Shown: positions 16,709-24,148 of the stretch, piece by piece | Numbering within the stretch: position 1 is the first letter of the stretch | Layout of the letters: each line of letters opens with the position of its first letter | Assembly (NCBI RefSeq): GCF_900109465.1 | Contig: NZ_FOAZ01000001.1 | Span: forward strand, 690,833-754,832 | Length of the DNA stretch: 64,000 nucleotides | DNA from: Streptacidiphilus jiangxiensis | GTDB taxonomy: Bacteria > Actinomycetota > Actinomycetes > Streptomycetales > Streptomycetaceae | Reading direction: 5' to 3' | Made by a program: the position numbers and the translations under genes | The notes under the pieces: generated by a model | The model's database searches: none | The model's input: the letters and a program-made list of their open reading frames with translations, nothing else | What the model was told of the DNA's origin: nothing

Positions 16709-19700
16709 ATGGGGGAGCGCCGGGCACTGGTCGTCGCCGTGCCCCGTTACGAGCTGAACGAGAAGTTCGCCGACCTGTCGACGATCGTCCACCAGGACGT
16801 GGAGCACCTGCAGGCGGCGCTCACCTCCTCCCACTACAACGTCGAGGTGCTCGGGCTCGACCGGGACAAGGCCGCCAACAAGTCGGCCATCCGCAGCGCC
16901 ATCAGCCGTACCGCCTGCACCGCCCCCGAGGGAGCCACCCTCCTCGTCCACTTCACCGGGCACGGGCTGGCCGACCTCGAGGGCACCGACTACCTGGTGC
17001 CCGCCGACGCGCAGTTGAAGTGGGACACCTCGCCGCCACGGATCGACCCCGACTCGCTGCTCGGTCTCGACCTGGACTCCCTCCTCGCGGGATGCCGGGC
17101 GGAGACGGTCCTGTTCACCGTCGACGCCTGCCGGGTCGACGCGGCGGACGGCGGGCAGCCGGGCTGGGGGCGCGCGCCCGTCTTCCCGGCGTACCCGACG
17201 CGTGTCGCGGTGCTCTTCGGCTGCGGGCCGGATGAGGAGTGCGGCTCGGACGAGGAGCAGGGCAGCCACTTCTCGCGGGCCCTGGCGGAGGCCCTCCAGG
17301 CCGACAGCCCGCCCCGGACCCTCGCGGAGGTCCTCGACAGCACCAAGCGCCGCACCGTCGAGCTGGCGAGGGCGGCCGGGCAGGGCCGGCAGCAGCCGGT
17401 CGAGCAGTACCACCCCTCCGCCCACGCGGACGACATCGGAGCCGTGGAGCTGTGCAGCGGCCGCACGCTGCACGAGGACTGGGCCACGGCCGTGCGCGAC
17501 GCGCAGCTCTGGGCGGCGGTCGAGTGCGGGGACGCTCGGCGGCGGGAGTTGCAGGCCGCTCTCGACGCCCTGGTGAGCCGGTGCGCGGAGGGATGCACGC
17601 GGGCGTCCGCGGGGCGCACGGATCCCTGGGCCGATCCCGACTACCCGGTCCGAGTTCTCACGCGCGGCCTGCGGCTGCTGGTCGCCCCCTCCGAGACGAA
17701 GGGGGGTCCGCTCCTCGACCCCGGCGAGTTCGCGGTCCTGGCAGCCGCGCCCTTCGTACGGGAGGCGGTGTACGCGTACGGCCTCAAGGCGCTCCAGGAC
17801 GTGGAGCCGCTGTCGCTGGAGCCGGCCGTCGGCCCGATCGCGCTGGAGCAGCGGCGCGCGGATCTGGAGCAGACCTGGGCCGCGCACCCCATGGTCTGGC
17901 GCAAGGGCCGGGAACTCGCGGAGCGAGGCCGCGTCGAGGAGGCCCGGGCGGTCGCCTCCTGGCTGCTGCACCGGCACCTCCGCGGCCAGGAGAGCCTCTG
18001 GGAGACCTACGCGCCGGTCCTGCTCAAGCAGTTGTCCCTCACGTTGCTCGGCGATCCCGCCGGTGACCAGCCCGCGAGCCGGTCGGCCGCCCCCGAGCTG
18101 GTCGACGAACTGATCCGGATCACCCGCAGCGTCGGACTGATGCCGAGTCAGCCGTACGAGGACGAGGAGGCCTCGGCGGGAGAGCGGTGGCGTCTGAAGG
18201 AGCTGCGCACGGTGTGCGCGGACCGGACCGACGAGGTGAGCGAGCGCTGGCGTCCCGAACAGCTGTCCCGGCTGCTCGGCCTGGCCGGGCTGCTGGCGGG
18301 AGACCTGTGCGAGCTGCCGGGGGTTCTCGTCGACAACATCGGCGTGGCGGACGGCCTCACGCCCGCCCAGGCCGTGGCCGCCGCGCGAGAACTGCGCTGG
18401 ACGCGCGACGAGCACACGAACACCTTCGACCTGCAGCTGGCCTGCCCGCATCCGGCGGTCCACGCCGCCCTCACCACCCTGACGACCTGGTCCGACGACG
18501 CGGTGCAACTCGTCCGCCGGAACCGTCGGCCGGACCACGACGACGTGTTCCGGTTCGTGCCCAGCCGCGTCACCGACACCGGCCTGCGACCGGGCTACGA
18601 CCCCGACAGCAAGTCCGACGCCTACGCGCTGCCGCTGATGCGGTTCAGCCTGGCCGAGGACGAGATGCGCGAACTCCTCATGGGGCCACGCCTCTACGGT
18701 GACCGCGACCTGGCACTGCGGGAGCTGTACCAGAACGCGCTGGACGCCTGCCGCTACCGCCTGGCTCGCGCGCGGTACGCCGCCAAGGCGCAGGGGGCCT
18801 CCATCGGGTGGGAAGGGGAGATCGTCTTCCGGCAGGGCACCGACGCCGCCGGTCGCAGCTACGTCGAGTGCGAGGACAACGGCGTCGGCATGAGCCGTCG
18901 CACCCTGCACGGCACCTTCGCCAGGGCCGGCCGCCGCTTCGAACAGTCCCGGGAGTTCCGGCAGGAACAGGCACGCTGGCGCCGGGCCGACGCCGAGCTC
19001 CGGCTCTACCCGAACAGCCGGTTCGGCATCGGGGTCTTCAGCTACTTCATGATGGCCGACGAGATCAGCATCTTCACCCGCGCCACCGACGAGTACGGGC
19101 AGGCGGCTTCGGGGGCGCCGCGAGGCCTCCGGGTCGACATCGCGTCCACGGGAAGCCTCTTCCGGATCAAGGAGGGCGACCGCTCCGTCCCGGCCGGCGG
19201 GACCCGGGTCCGCCTGTACGTCCAGGACGGATCCGTCGACGTCGCGGAGGTGCTGGCGGCGTTGGTCTGGCGTTCCGAGTTCGCCCTGCGCGTGGAGCGC
19301 GACGGAGTCGTCGTTCGGCGCTGGGAGCCGGGGCGCCTGTACTACAACGGCGAGGGGAACCAGGCCGTCGCGGCGGCGGAGGACCTGTGGTGGGTTCCCG
19401 ACGAGGGCCAACTGCTGGCCGACGGACTGGTGGTGGGCCGGATCAAGCGCTCGACGTCGCAGGGGCCGGCGCTGGACGTCCGCCGCCCCGGCCCACCCGT
19501 TCCCCACGGCTGTGTGGTCAACCTGCACGGCCGTCATGCCCCGGAGTTGAGCGCCAGCCGGACCGAGTTCCTCACCTGGCCCAAGGAGCACGTGGCCGCA
19601 CTGATCAGGTCGGCGTCGGCGGACTTCGTCAAGCCCCCGTGGTTCAACCTGCAGTGGCTGTGGAGGCTCGTCGAGTCGGAGGAGCCGGCAGCGACGCTGA

Positions 19701-21916
19701 TCGCCCGACAGCTGTTGGCACGGGACGAGACGGTGCGCACCGGGCCGCACTGGATTGCCTGGTCGGACGTGCCGATGCGGCAGGTCGGTCTGTTCTGCCT
19801 CGACTCGTACGTCGCCGATGGCAAGGTGCGCATCTGGGAGCACATGGAGGAGCGAGACTCCCGGTGGTTCACAAGGGCTGTGATCGGCTGGCGGACGGCG
19901 GTGCTGCGGGGGTGCAACATCGGACTGAAGGGCCTGCCCACGGCCAGCTGGCCGATGCCGGAGACGTTGGGCGGCTATCCGGAACCGGGTGGGTGGGAAG
20001 GGCGGATCCCCCAGAGCACGAGCGGTCTGTCCTGGGTGTTCAAGGCAGCCGTTCCCGGGCCGAATGAGCCGAGCACCTTGGGGCAGTGGCTTCAACGCCT
20101 GGCCCGCTGGTCGATCGTGGGCCTTCGGGTGCCGGACGGCATCGACCGCGAGCGGGCGCACGCCACCCTGCTGGACGAGAGCGACCGCGAGATCCTGCGC
20201 GCGCTCTTGCGGGTGGCCTCCGCCGATGGCATGCCCGAGGCCGTGGGTGTGTTGCGGGTCCTCGGGATCTTCTCTGTCGATAGGGGGCTGCCGATCCCCG
20301 AGGCACTGGAACGGGCACGAAGGTTCCGGGAGCTGGGAATCCCCCTGGAGGTTCCTGCGTTCCTGCCCGCGCCTCCTCCTGATCGCCCGGTCACCAGGGA
20401 GGAACTACGGTGCCTGCGCAGGCACCCGGACCTCTGGGCTCCGGGCGATCCGATGCGGGCCTCCGTGGAGTTCGACGGCTCCACGTACGACCGGGTCGTG
20501 CGCGACTACGCATGGCTGGGCCTGCGGCACGAGGCTCCGGTCGGTGGTGAAACGCGCAGCGTCTCTCTTGACGACGTCGCAGAAGCGGACCTGAGGGCCT
20601 TCGACCTCGACCGCTGGGACGAGGTGAGTCGCCTGACGCCGACGCGCCTCGCCCGGGCGTCGGCAAAGCTGGCCTTGTCGTGCGACGAGGTTCTGGCTCG
20701 GCACGCGAAGCTGTTGGCAGAGCTCGGCGTGACGATCCCGGAGCCCGACCTGTTTGCCGACCGGGTCTTCAGCGGCCAGGAGTTGGCTCTGCTCGGCGGC
20801 CAGAAGCCGCGGGAGGTCGACCTCGACGCGGTCCCCATGTCACTCGTCGACACGGCTCACGCTGTGCGGTCGATCGGAACCGATCCGGTGCTGATCAGGG
20901 AGGCCGCGCGCGGGCTGGTCGAGCTCGGGCTCCTGGACGGTCGTGTGAACGACAGCCTGGACGCCTGGCTCGACTGGCGGGAGGGGGAATGGGACCTCCT
21001 CCCCGACGGAGCCTCGTCCGACGTGGACCTGCCGCGGGTGATACGCCTGGTCAGTGACGTGGTCGAGCTTCCGAATGTCAAGCAGATGTTCACTGCGCCC
21101 TACGCGGTCACCGCTGCCTTCAAGACGGGCCGGGACGCCGCCGACGTCTATGCGGCCCTGCGCCGGATCGGCCCGACTGTGGGCGTCGACGTGCCACCCG
21201 TGCCCGAAGGAATCCACACTCTGACCGGAGTGCGGCCCACCCGTGCCGACGCGGAGGCCTGCATTCGTGTCGCCGAGCTCATGGCCTTGGCGGAACGCAG
21301 CGCCGACGCCTACCCGCAGACGTTGCTCGGGGCAGCCGTCCTGACCCGGCACGCCCTGGACTCGGGGTGGACCCTCGGCGACAGCGTCACGGCCCTGAAC
21401 CGCTACGCCCCCTTGGGATCGCTCCGGTGGGGTGAGCTCTCCGGCGAGGAGTGGGAGGCGCACCGTCCCACCCCGCACGACGTGGCGCTCTTCGGGCCAG
21501 ACCTGATCGGCGGCGGCCCGGTGACCCCGCTCGACCTGCTCCGCGTGGCGGCGCGATTCGGGTGGTCGTTGGACCGGGCGTGGCGTCGGATCACGATGTA
21601 CCGGCCTCTCGGGGTCGAACTCGCGGTACCGGAGCCGGAGCTCGACGTCGTGCCCGGCTGGGAGGACCTGATCCTGCTGAGCGAGCGCCTCAGCGGGCGA
21701 GCGCCGGTCGTCACCGGCGGGATCACGCCGGAGCGGGTCGCGCTGCTCGCCCGCGAGGTGGAGCGGCCCACGTGTTGGGTGAGGGACCGGTACGCCCTCT
21801 ACGCGGACCTCTTCGGTCTCACGCTGCCCGACTCGTGCCCGGACGAGCCGCTGCCCATGCCCGAGGCGGTCCCGTTCCGTCCTGATGCCGCCCCCGGAGG
21901 CGACGCCCATGGCTGA
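16709..21916 (+). CDS. Caspase-like peptidase / HSP90-type GHKL ATPase / wHTH-like repeat protein, 1735 aa
   Basis: A giant multidomain protein that looks like the core of a conflict or defence system. Residues about 1-260 are a caspase-like (peptidase C14) domain: strand RRALVVAVPRYE, catalytic His85 in VHFTGHGL and Cys141 in FTVDACRV. Residues about 640-960 are an HSP90-type GHKL ATPase: LRELYQNALDACR (Glu672, Asn676), CEDNGVGMS (Asp723) and SRFGIGVFSYFM (Gly773-Gly775). From about 1190 to 1720 at least eight modules recur every 60-85 residues, each with a helix followed by L..LG(I/V).(L/V)P-like strands, resembling winged-helix repeats. ATG 16709 has GGGAGG upstream. Its stop overlaps the next gene by 8 bp. 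Nucleotide-gated activation of the protease is inference; target and trigger are unknown. Confidence 0.88.
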   Translation: MGERRALVVAVPRYELNEKFADLSTIVHQDVEHLQAALTSSHYNVEVLGLDRDKAANKSAIRSAISRTACTAPEGATLLVHFTGHGLADLEGTDYLVPADAQLKWDTSPPRIDPDSLLGLDLDSLLAGCRAETVLFTVDACRVDAADGGQPGWGRAPVFPAYPTRVAVLFGCGPDEECGSDEEQGSHFSRALAEALQADSPPRTLAEVLDSTKRRTVELARAAGQGRQQPVEQYHPSAHADDIGAVELCSGRTLHEDWATAVRDAQLWAAVECGDARRRELQAALDALVSRCAEGCTRASAGRTDPWADPDYPVRVLTRGLRLLVAPSETKGGPLLDPGEFAVLAAAPFVREAVYAYGLKALQDVEPLSLEPAVGPIALEQRRADLEQTWAAHPMVWRKGRELAERGRVEEARAVASWLLHRHLRGQESLWETYAPVLLKQLSLTLLGDPAGDQPASRSAAPELVDELIRITRSVGLMPSQPYEDEEASAGERWRLKELRTVCADRTDEVSERWRPEQLSRLLGLAGLLAGDLCELPGVLVDNIGVADGLTPAQAVAAARELRWTRDEHTNTFDLQLACPHPAVHAALTTLTTWSDDAVQLVRRNRRPDHDDVFRFVPSRVTDTGLRPGYDPDSKSDAYALPLMRFSLAEDEMRELLMGPRLYGDRDLALRELYQNALDACRYRLARARYAAKAQGASIGWEGEIVFRQGTDAAGRSYVECEDNGVGMSRRTLHGTFARAGRRFEQSREFRQEQARWRRADAELRLYPNSRFGIGVFSYFMMADEISIFTRATDEYGQAASGAPRGLRVDIASTGSLFRIKEGDRSVPAGGTRVRLYVQDGSVDVAEVLAALVWRSEFALRVERDGVVVRRWEPGRLYYNGEGNQAVAAAEDLWWVPDEGQLLADGLVVGRIKRSTSQGPALDVRRPGPPVPHGCVVNLHGRHAPELSASRTEFLTWPKEHVAALIRSASADFVKPPWFNLQWLWRLVESEEPAATLIARQLLARDETVRTGPHWIAWSDVPMRQVGLFCLDSYVADGKVRIWEHMEERDSRWFTRAVIGWRTAVLRGCNIGLKGLPTASWPMPETLGGYPEPGGWEGRIPQSTSGLSWVFKAAVPGPNEPSTLGQWLQRLARWSIVGLRVPDGIDRERAHATLLDESDREILRALLRVASADGMPEAVGVLRVLGIFSVDRGLPIPEALERARRFRELGIPLEVPAFLPAPPPDRPVTREELRCLRRHPDLWAPGDPMRASVEFDGSTYDRVVRDYAWLGLRHEAPVGGETRSVSLDDVAEADLRAFDLDRWDEVSRLTPTRLARASAKLALSCDEVLARHAKLLAELGVTIPEPDLFADRVFSGQELALLGGQKPREVDLDAVPMSLVDTAHAVRSIGTDPVLIREAARGLVELGLLDGRVNDSLDAWLDWREGEWDLLPDGASSDVDLPRVIRLVSDVVELPNVKQMFTAPYAVTAAFKTGRDAADVYAALRRIGPTVGVDVPPVPEGIHTLTGVRPTRADAEACIRVAELMALAERSADAYPQTLLGAAVLTRHALDSGWTLGDSVTALNRYAPLGSLRWGELSGEEWEAHRPTPHDVALFGPDLIGGGPVTPLDLLRVAARFGWSLDRAWRRITMYRPLGVELAVPEPELDVVPGWEDLILLSERLSGRAPVVTGGITPERVALLAREVERPTCWVRDRYALYADLFGLTLPDSCPDEPLPMPEAVPFRPDAAPGGDAHG

Positions 21917-22250
21917 GCACAGACTCACCCACTTCCGGGAGGTGCAGACGGACCCGGCGACCAACCCGGCGGCCACCGTGGAGCGGTCCCCCGACGGGCG
22001 CTGGTACACCGTCAGCGGGGCGTGCCCGACCTGTCACGGGCGGACCGTGTCCCGGGTCGCCCACGGCGTGCTGGGACCGGGCAAGGGGCTGTGGGGTGCG
22101 CGGCCGAGTCCGCCACCGCTGACCGGCGTGCTCACGGTGTACTGCATGTGCGGGTTCCCGCACCCCGCACGGCCGGACAGTTCGCCCGACACCGGTTGCG
22201 GAGCCTTCTGGGACGTTCCGGTGCCGGATCCGGGTGGTGCGCAGCCGTGA
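21909..22250 (+). CDS. Small zinc-ribbon protein coupled to the caspase/HSP90 gene
   Basis: A 113-residue protein with a likely zinc-binding site: CPTC at about residues 39-42, CMC at about 80-82 and a further Cys near 98 (DTGCGAF). It has no signal peptide or membrane helix. ATG 21909 lies inside the 3' end of the caspase/HSP90 gene (8-bp overlap), and its own stop overlaps the next start (GTGA), so all three proteins are made together. The knuckle-like cysteines suggest binding to nucleic acid or to a partner protein; a sensor or adaptor role in the system is inference. I recognise no family. Confidence 0.8.
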   Translation: MAEHRLTHFREVQTDPATNPAATVERSPDGRWYTVSGACPTCHGRTVSRVAHGVLGPGKGLWGARPSPPPLTGVLTVYCMCGFPHPARPDSSPDTGCGAFWDVPVPDPGGAQP

Positions 22251-22879
22251 GCGACCTGCAGAAGAAGCGGCTCGCGCAGCTCGGGCAGCAACTCCAGCAG
22301 GACCAGCTCGCCGTGGTCCGCCGCCAGGCGGAGGGGTGGCGCAACGGGCTGGCCGGTCTGACCGGCCTGGTCAGCGTCGTGCTGGTGCTGAAGGGCAAGG
22401 ACTCCGTCACCGGTATGCCCGAGGCTTGGCGTTGGGTGTGTGCGGCGCTCCTCGCGATCGCCTTCGGTCTGCTCCTGTTCGGCGCCCTGCGGTCCGTCCA
22501 GGCGGCGAACGGCGAGATCGGCGCGGGGACCTGGCTCAACGCCGAGCAGCTGTTCGGCGCGGTTCTCGACGAGGTGGAGCGGACTCAGCGGGCGCTCGCG
22601 ACCGCGCGTCGCTGCACCGCCGCGGGCCTTTGCCTGATCGTCGCGGGAGTGTTCCTCGGTTGGGTCGTCCCGGACACGAGTGCCGCCGGCACCGGTACTG
22701 CCGGGGCCCCCAGCGTGCTGGTGACCTCCGCGGGTGGAACGGTCTGCGGTCAGCTGGTGCTGGCCGATGCGCACGGAGTCGTGGTGAGGGAGCCCGCGGG
22801 GAAGGGTCGGCCCGCCGCGACGGAGGTGACCGTCCCGGCGGGGTCCGTACGGGAAGTGGTACCCGTGGCCTCCTGCTGA
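22247..22879 (+). CDS. Three-helix membrane protein, third gene of the caspase/HSP90 operon
   Basis: A 210-residue protein starting at GTG 22247 (overlapping the previous stop). A short amphipathic, Gln-rich coiled coil (LQKKRLAQLGQQLQQDQLA) is followed by three hydrophobic segments: about 34-49 (NGLAGLTGLVSVVLVL), 63-83 (VCAALLAIAFGLLLFGALR) and 123-141 (AAGLCLIVAGVFLGWVV). The last about 65 residues form a beta-rich domain on the far side of the membrane (VCGQLVLADAHGVVV). I know no family. In the operon it could anchor the large protein to, or sense damage at, the cytoplasmic membrane. Its stop is 1 bp from that of the convergent aroA, so transcripts must overlap. Confidence 0.8.
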   Translation: MSDLQKKRLAQLGQQLQQDQLAVVRRQAEGWRNGLAGLTGLVSVVLVLKGKDSVTGMPEAWRWVCAALLAIAFGLLLFGALRSVQAANGEIGAGTWLNAEQLFGAVLDEVERTQRALATARRCTAAGLCLIVAGVFLGWVVPDTSAAGTGTAGAPSVLVTSAGGTVCGQLVLADAHGVVVREPAGKGRPAATEVTVPAGSVREVVPVASC

Positions 22880-22880
22880 A

Positions 22881-24119
22881 TCAGACCCCCCACTCCGCGC
22901 GCAGTGCGGCGAGGGCCTGGTGGAAGCCGGGGAAGGTCTTCCGGACACAGCCCGGGTCGTCCAGGGTGATGCCGGGGGTGCGCAGGCCGGTGACCGAGAA
23001 GGACATCGCGATCCGGTGGTCCCCGTGGCAGGCGATCTCCACCGGGCCGGCGGGCTGCGCGGGCTGGATCTCGATCCAGTCGCGGCCCGTCGTCACCGGC
23101 ACGCCGAGCGCGGCGAGGTTCTGCTCGCAGGCCGCGAGGCGGTCGCACTCCTTGATCCTGGTGTTGTAGACGTCCTCGATCCGGACCGGCCCGTCCGCGA
23201 AGGGGGCGATCGCGGCGAGCGTGGGGACGGTGTCGGAGATGTCGCGCATGTTGACGGTGACGCCGCGCAGGCGGCCCGTGCCGGTGACCGTGGTGCCCTC
23301 GGGGGTGATCTCGACCTCGGCGCCCATCTGCCGCAGCACCTCGGCGAAGCGCAGGTCGCCCTGGAGCGAGTCGGTGCCCAGGCCCGGGACGGTGACGGTG
23401 TTGCCCGTCAGTGCGGCGGCCGCGAAGACGTAGCTCGCGGTGGAGGCGTCGGGCTCGATCAGGTAGTCCGTCGCCGTGTACGGGACCGGCGGCACGACGA
23501 AGGTGTCCCCGACCCGGTGGGCCGGGTTGCCGAAGCGGTTCATCATCGCGAGGGTGATCTCCACGTAGGGCACGGAGACCAGGTCGCTGACGGTGATCTC
23601 CAGGCCCTGCTCGGTCAGCGGACCGGTCAGCAGCAGCGCGGTGAGGAACTGCGAGGACAGCCCCGCGTCCAGGGTCAGCGCGCCGCCCTTGATGCCCGAC
23701 GCCTCGATCCGCAGCGGGTGGTGGCCCTCGGCCTCCTCGTGCACGAGGTCGACGCCGAGCTCGCGCAGCGCCTGCGTCAGCGGGCCGAGCGGACGGCGCC
23801 GCATCTGCGCGGACGCGTCGAAGCGGAACGAGCCGTGCCCGGCGGCGGCCAGCGCCGGCAGGAACCGGGCCGTCGTCGCACCGTCACGGCAGAAGACGTC
23901 CGCCTCGGCCACCGCCGGACCCTGCGGGCGGCCGTCGATCGTCCAGACCCCCGGCCGGCGGTCCACCGCGTAGCCGAGGGAGATCAGGCCCTCCGCGAAG
24001 CCCTCCGAGTCGTCGGAGAGCAGCGGCTGCCGCAGCGTGGTGGTGCCCTGCGCCGCGGCGGCCAGGTACAGGGCGCGCGCGGTGACGGACTTGGAGCCGG
24101 GGATCTGGACGACGGTCAT
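22881..24119 (-). CDS. aroA: 3-phosphoshikimate 1-carboxyvinyltransferase (EPSP synthase)
   Basis: Transfers enolpyruvate from PEP to shikimate-3-phosphate in aromatic amino-acid synthesis. The 412-residue protein has the family motifs: IPGSKSVTARALYLAA at the start, DASTASYVFAAAAL, the PEP-contact motif RIKECDRLAA, and ACHGDHRIAMSFS near the C-terminus. Its substrate loop around GTTTLRQPLLSDDS is slightly divergent from common AroA sequences, so a paralogue with a specialised role is possible. ATG 24119 is chosen; the upstream frame is only antisense to glgB. The gene is 29 bp downstream of glgB on the same strand and may be read through from it. Confidence 0.9.
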   Translation of the reverse strand: MTVVQIPGSKSVTARALYLAAAAQGTTTLRQPLLSDDSEGFAEGLISLGYAVDRRPGVWTIDGRPQGPAVAEADVFCRDGATTARFLPALAAAGHGSFRFDASAQMRRRPLGPLTQALRELGVDLVHEEAEGHHPLRIEASGIKGGALTLDAGLSSQFLTALLLTGPLTEQGLEITVSDLVSVPYVEITLAMMNRFGNPAHRVGDTFVVPPVPYTATDYLIEPDASTASYVFAAAALTGNTVTVPGLGTDSLQGDLRFAEVLRQMGAEVEITPEGTTVTGTGRLRGVTVNMRDISDTVPTLAAIAPFADGPVRIEDVYNTRIKECDRLAACEQNLAALGVPVTTGRDWIEIQPAQPAGPVEIACHGDHRIAMSFSVTGLRTPGITLDDPGCVRKTFPGFHQALAALRAEWGV

Positions 24120-24148
24120 GCGGCCGAGGATACGGCCGCACGCACGCC

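Noticed and set aside
16637..20161. 1174-codon minus-strand frame opposite the caspase/HSP90 gene
   Set aside because: It has no domain and a biased composition; the plus-strand gene has clear catalytic motifs.
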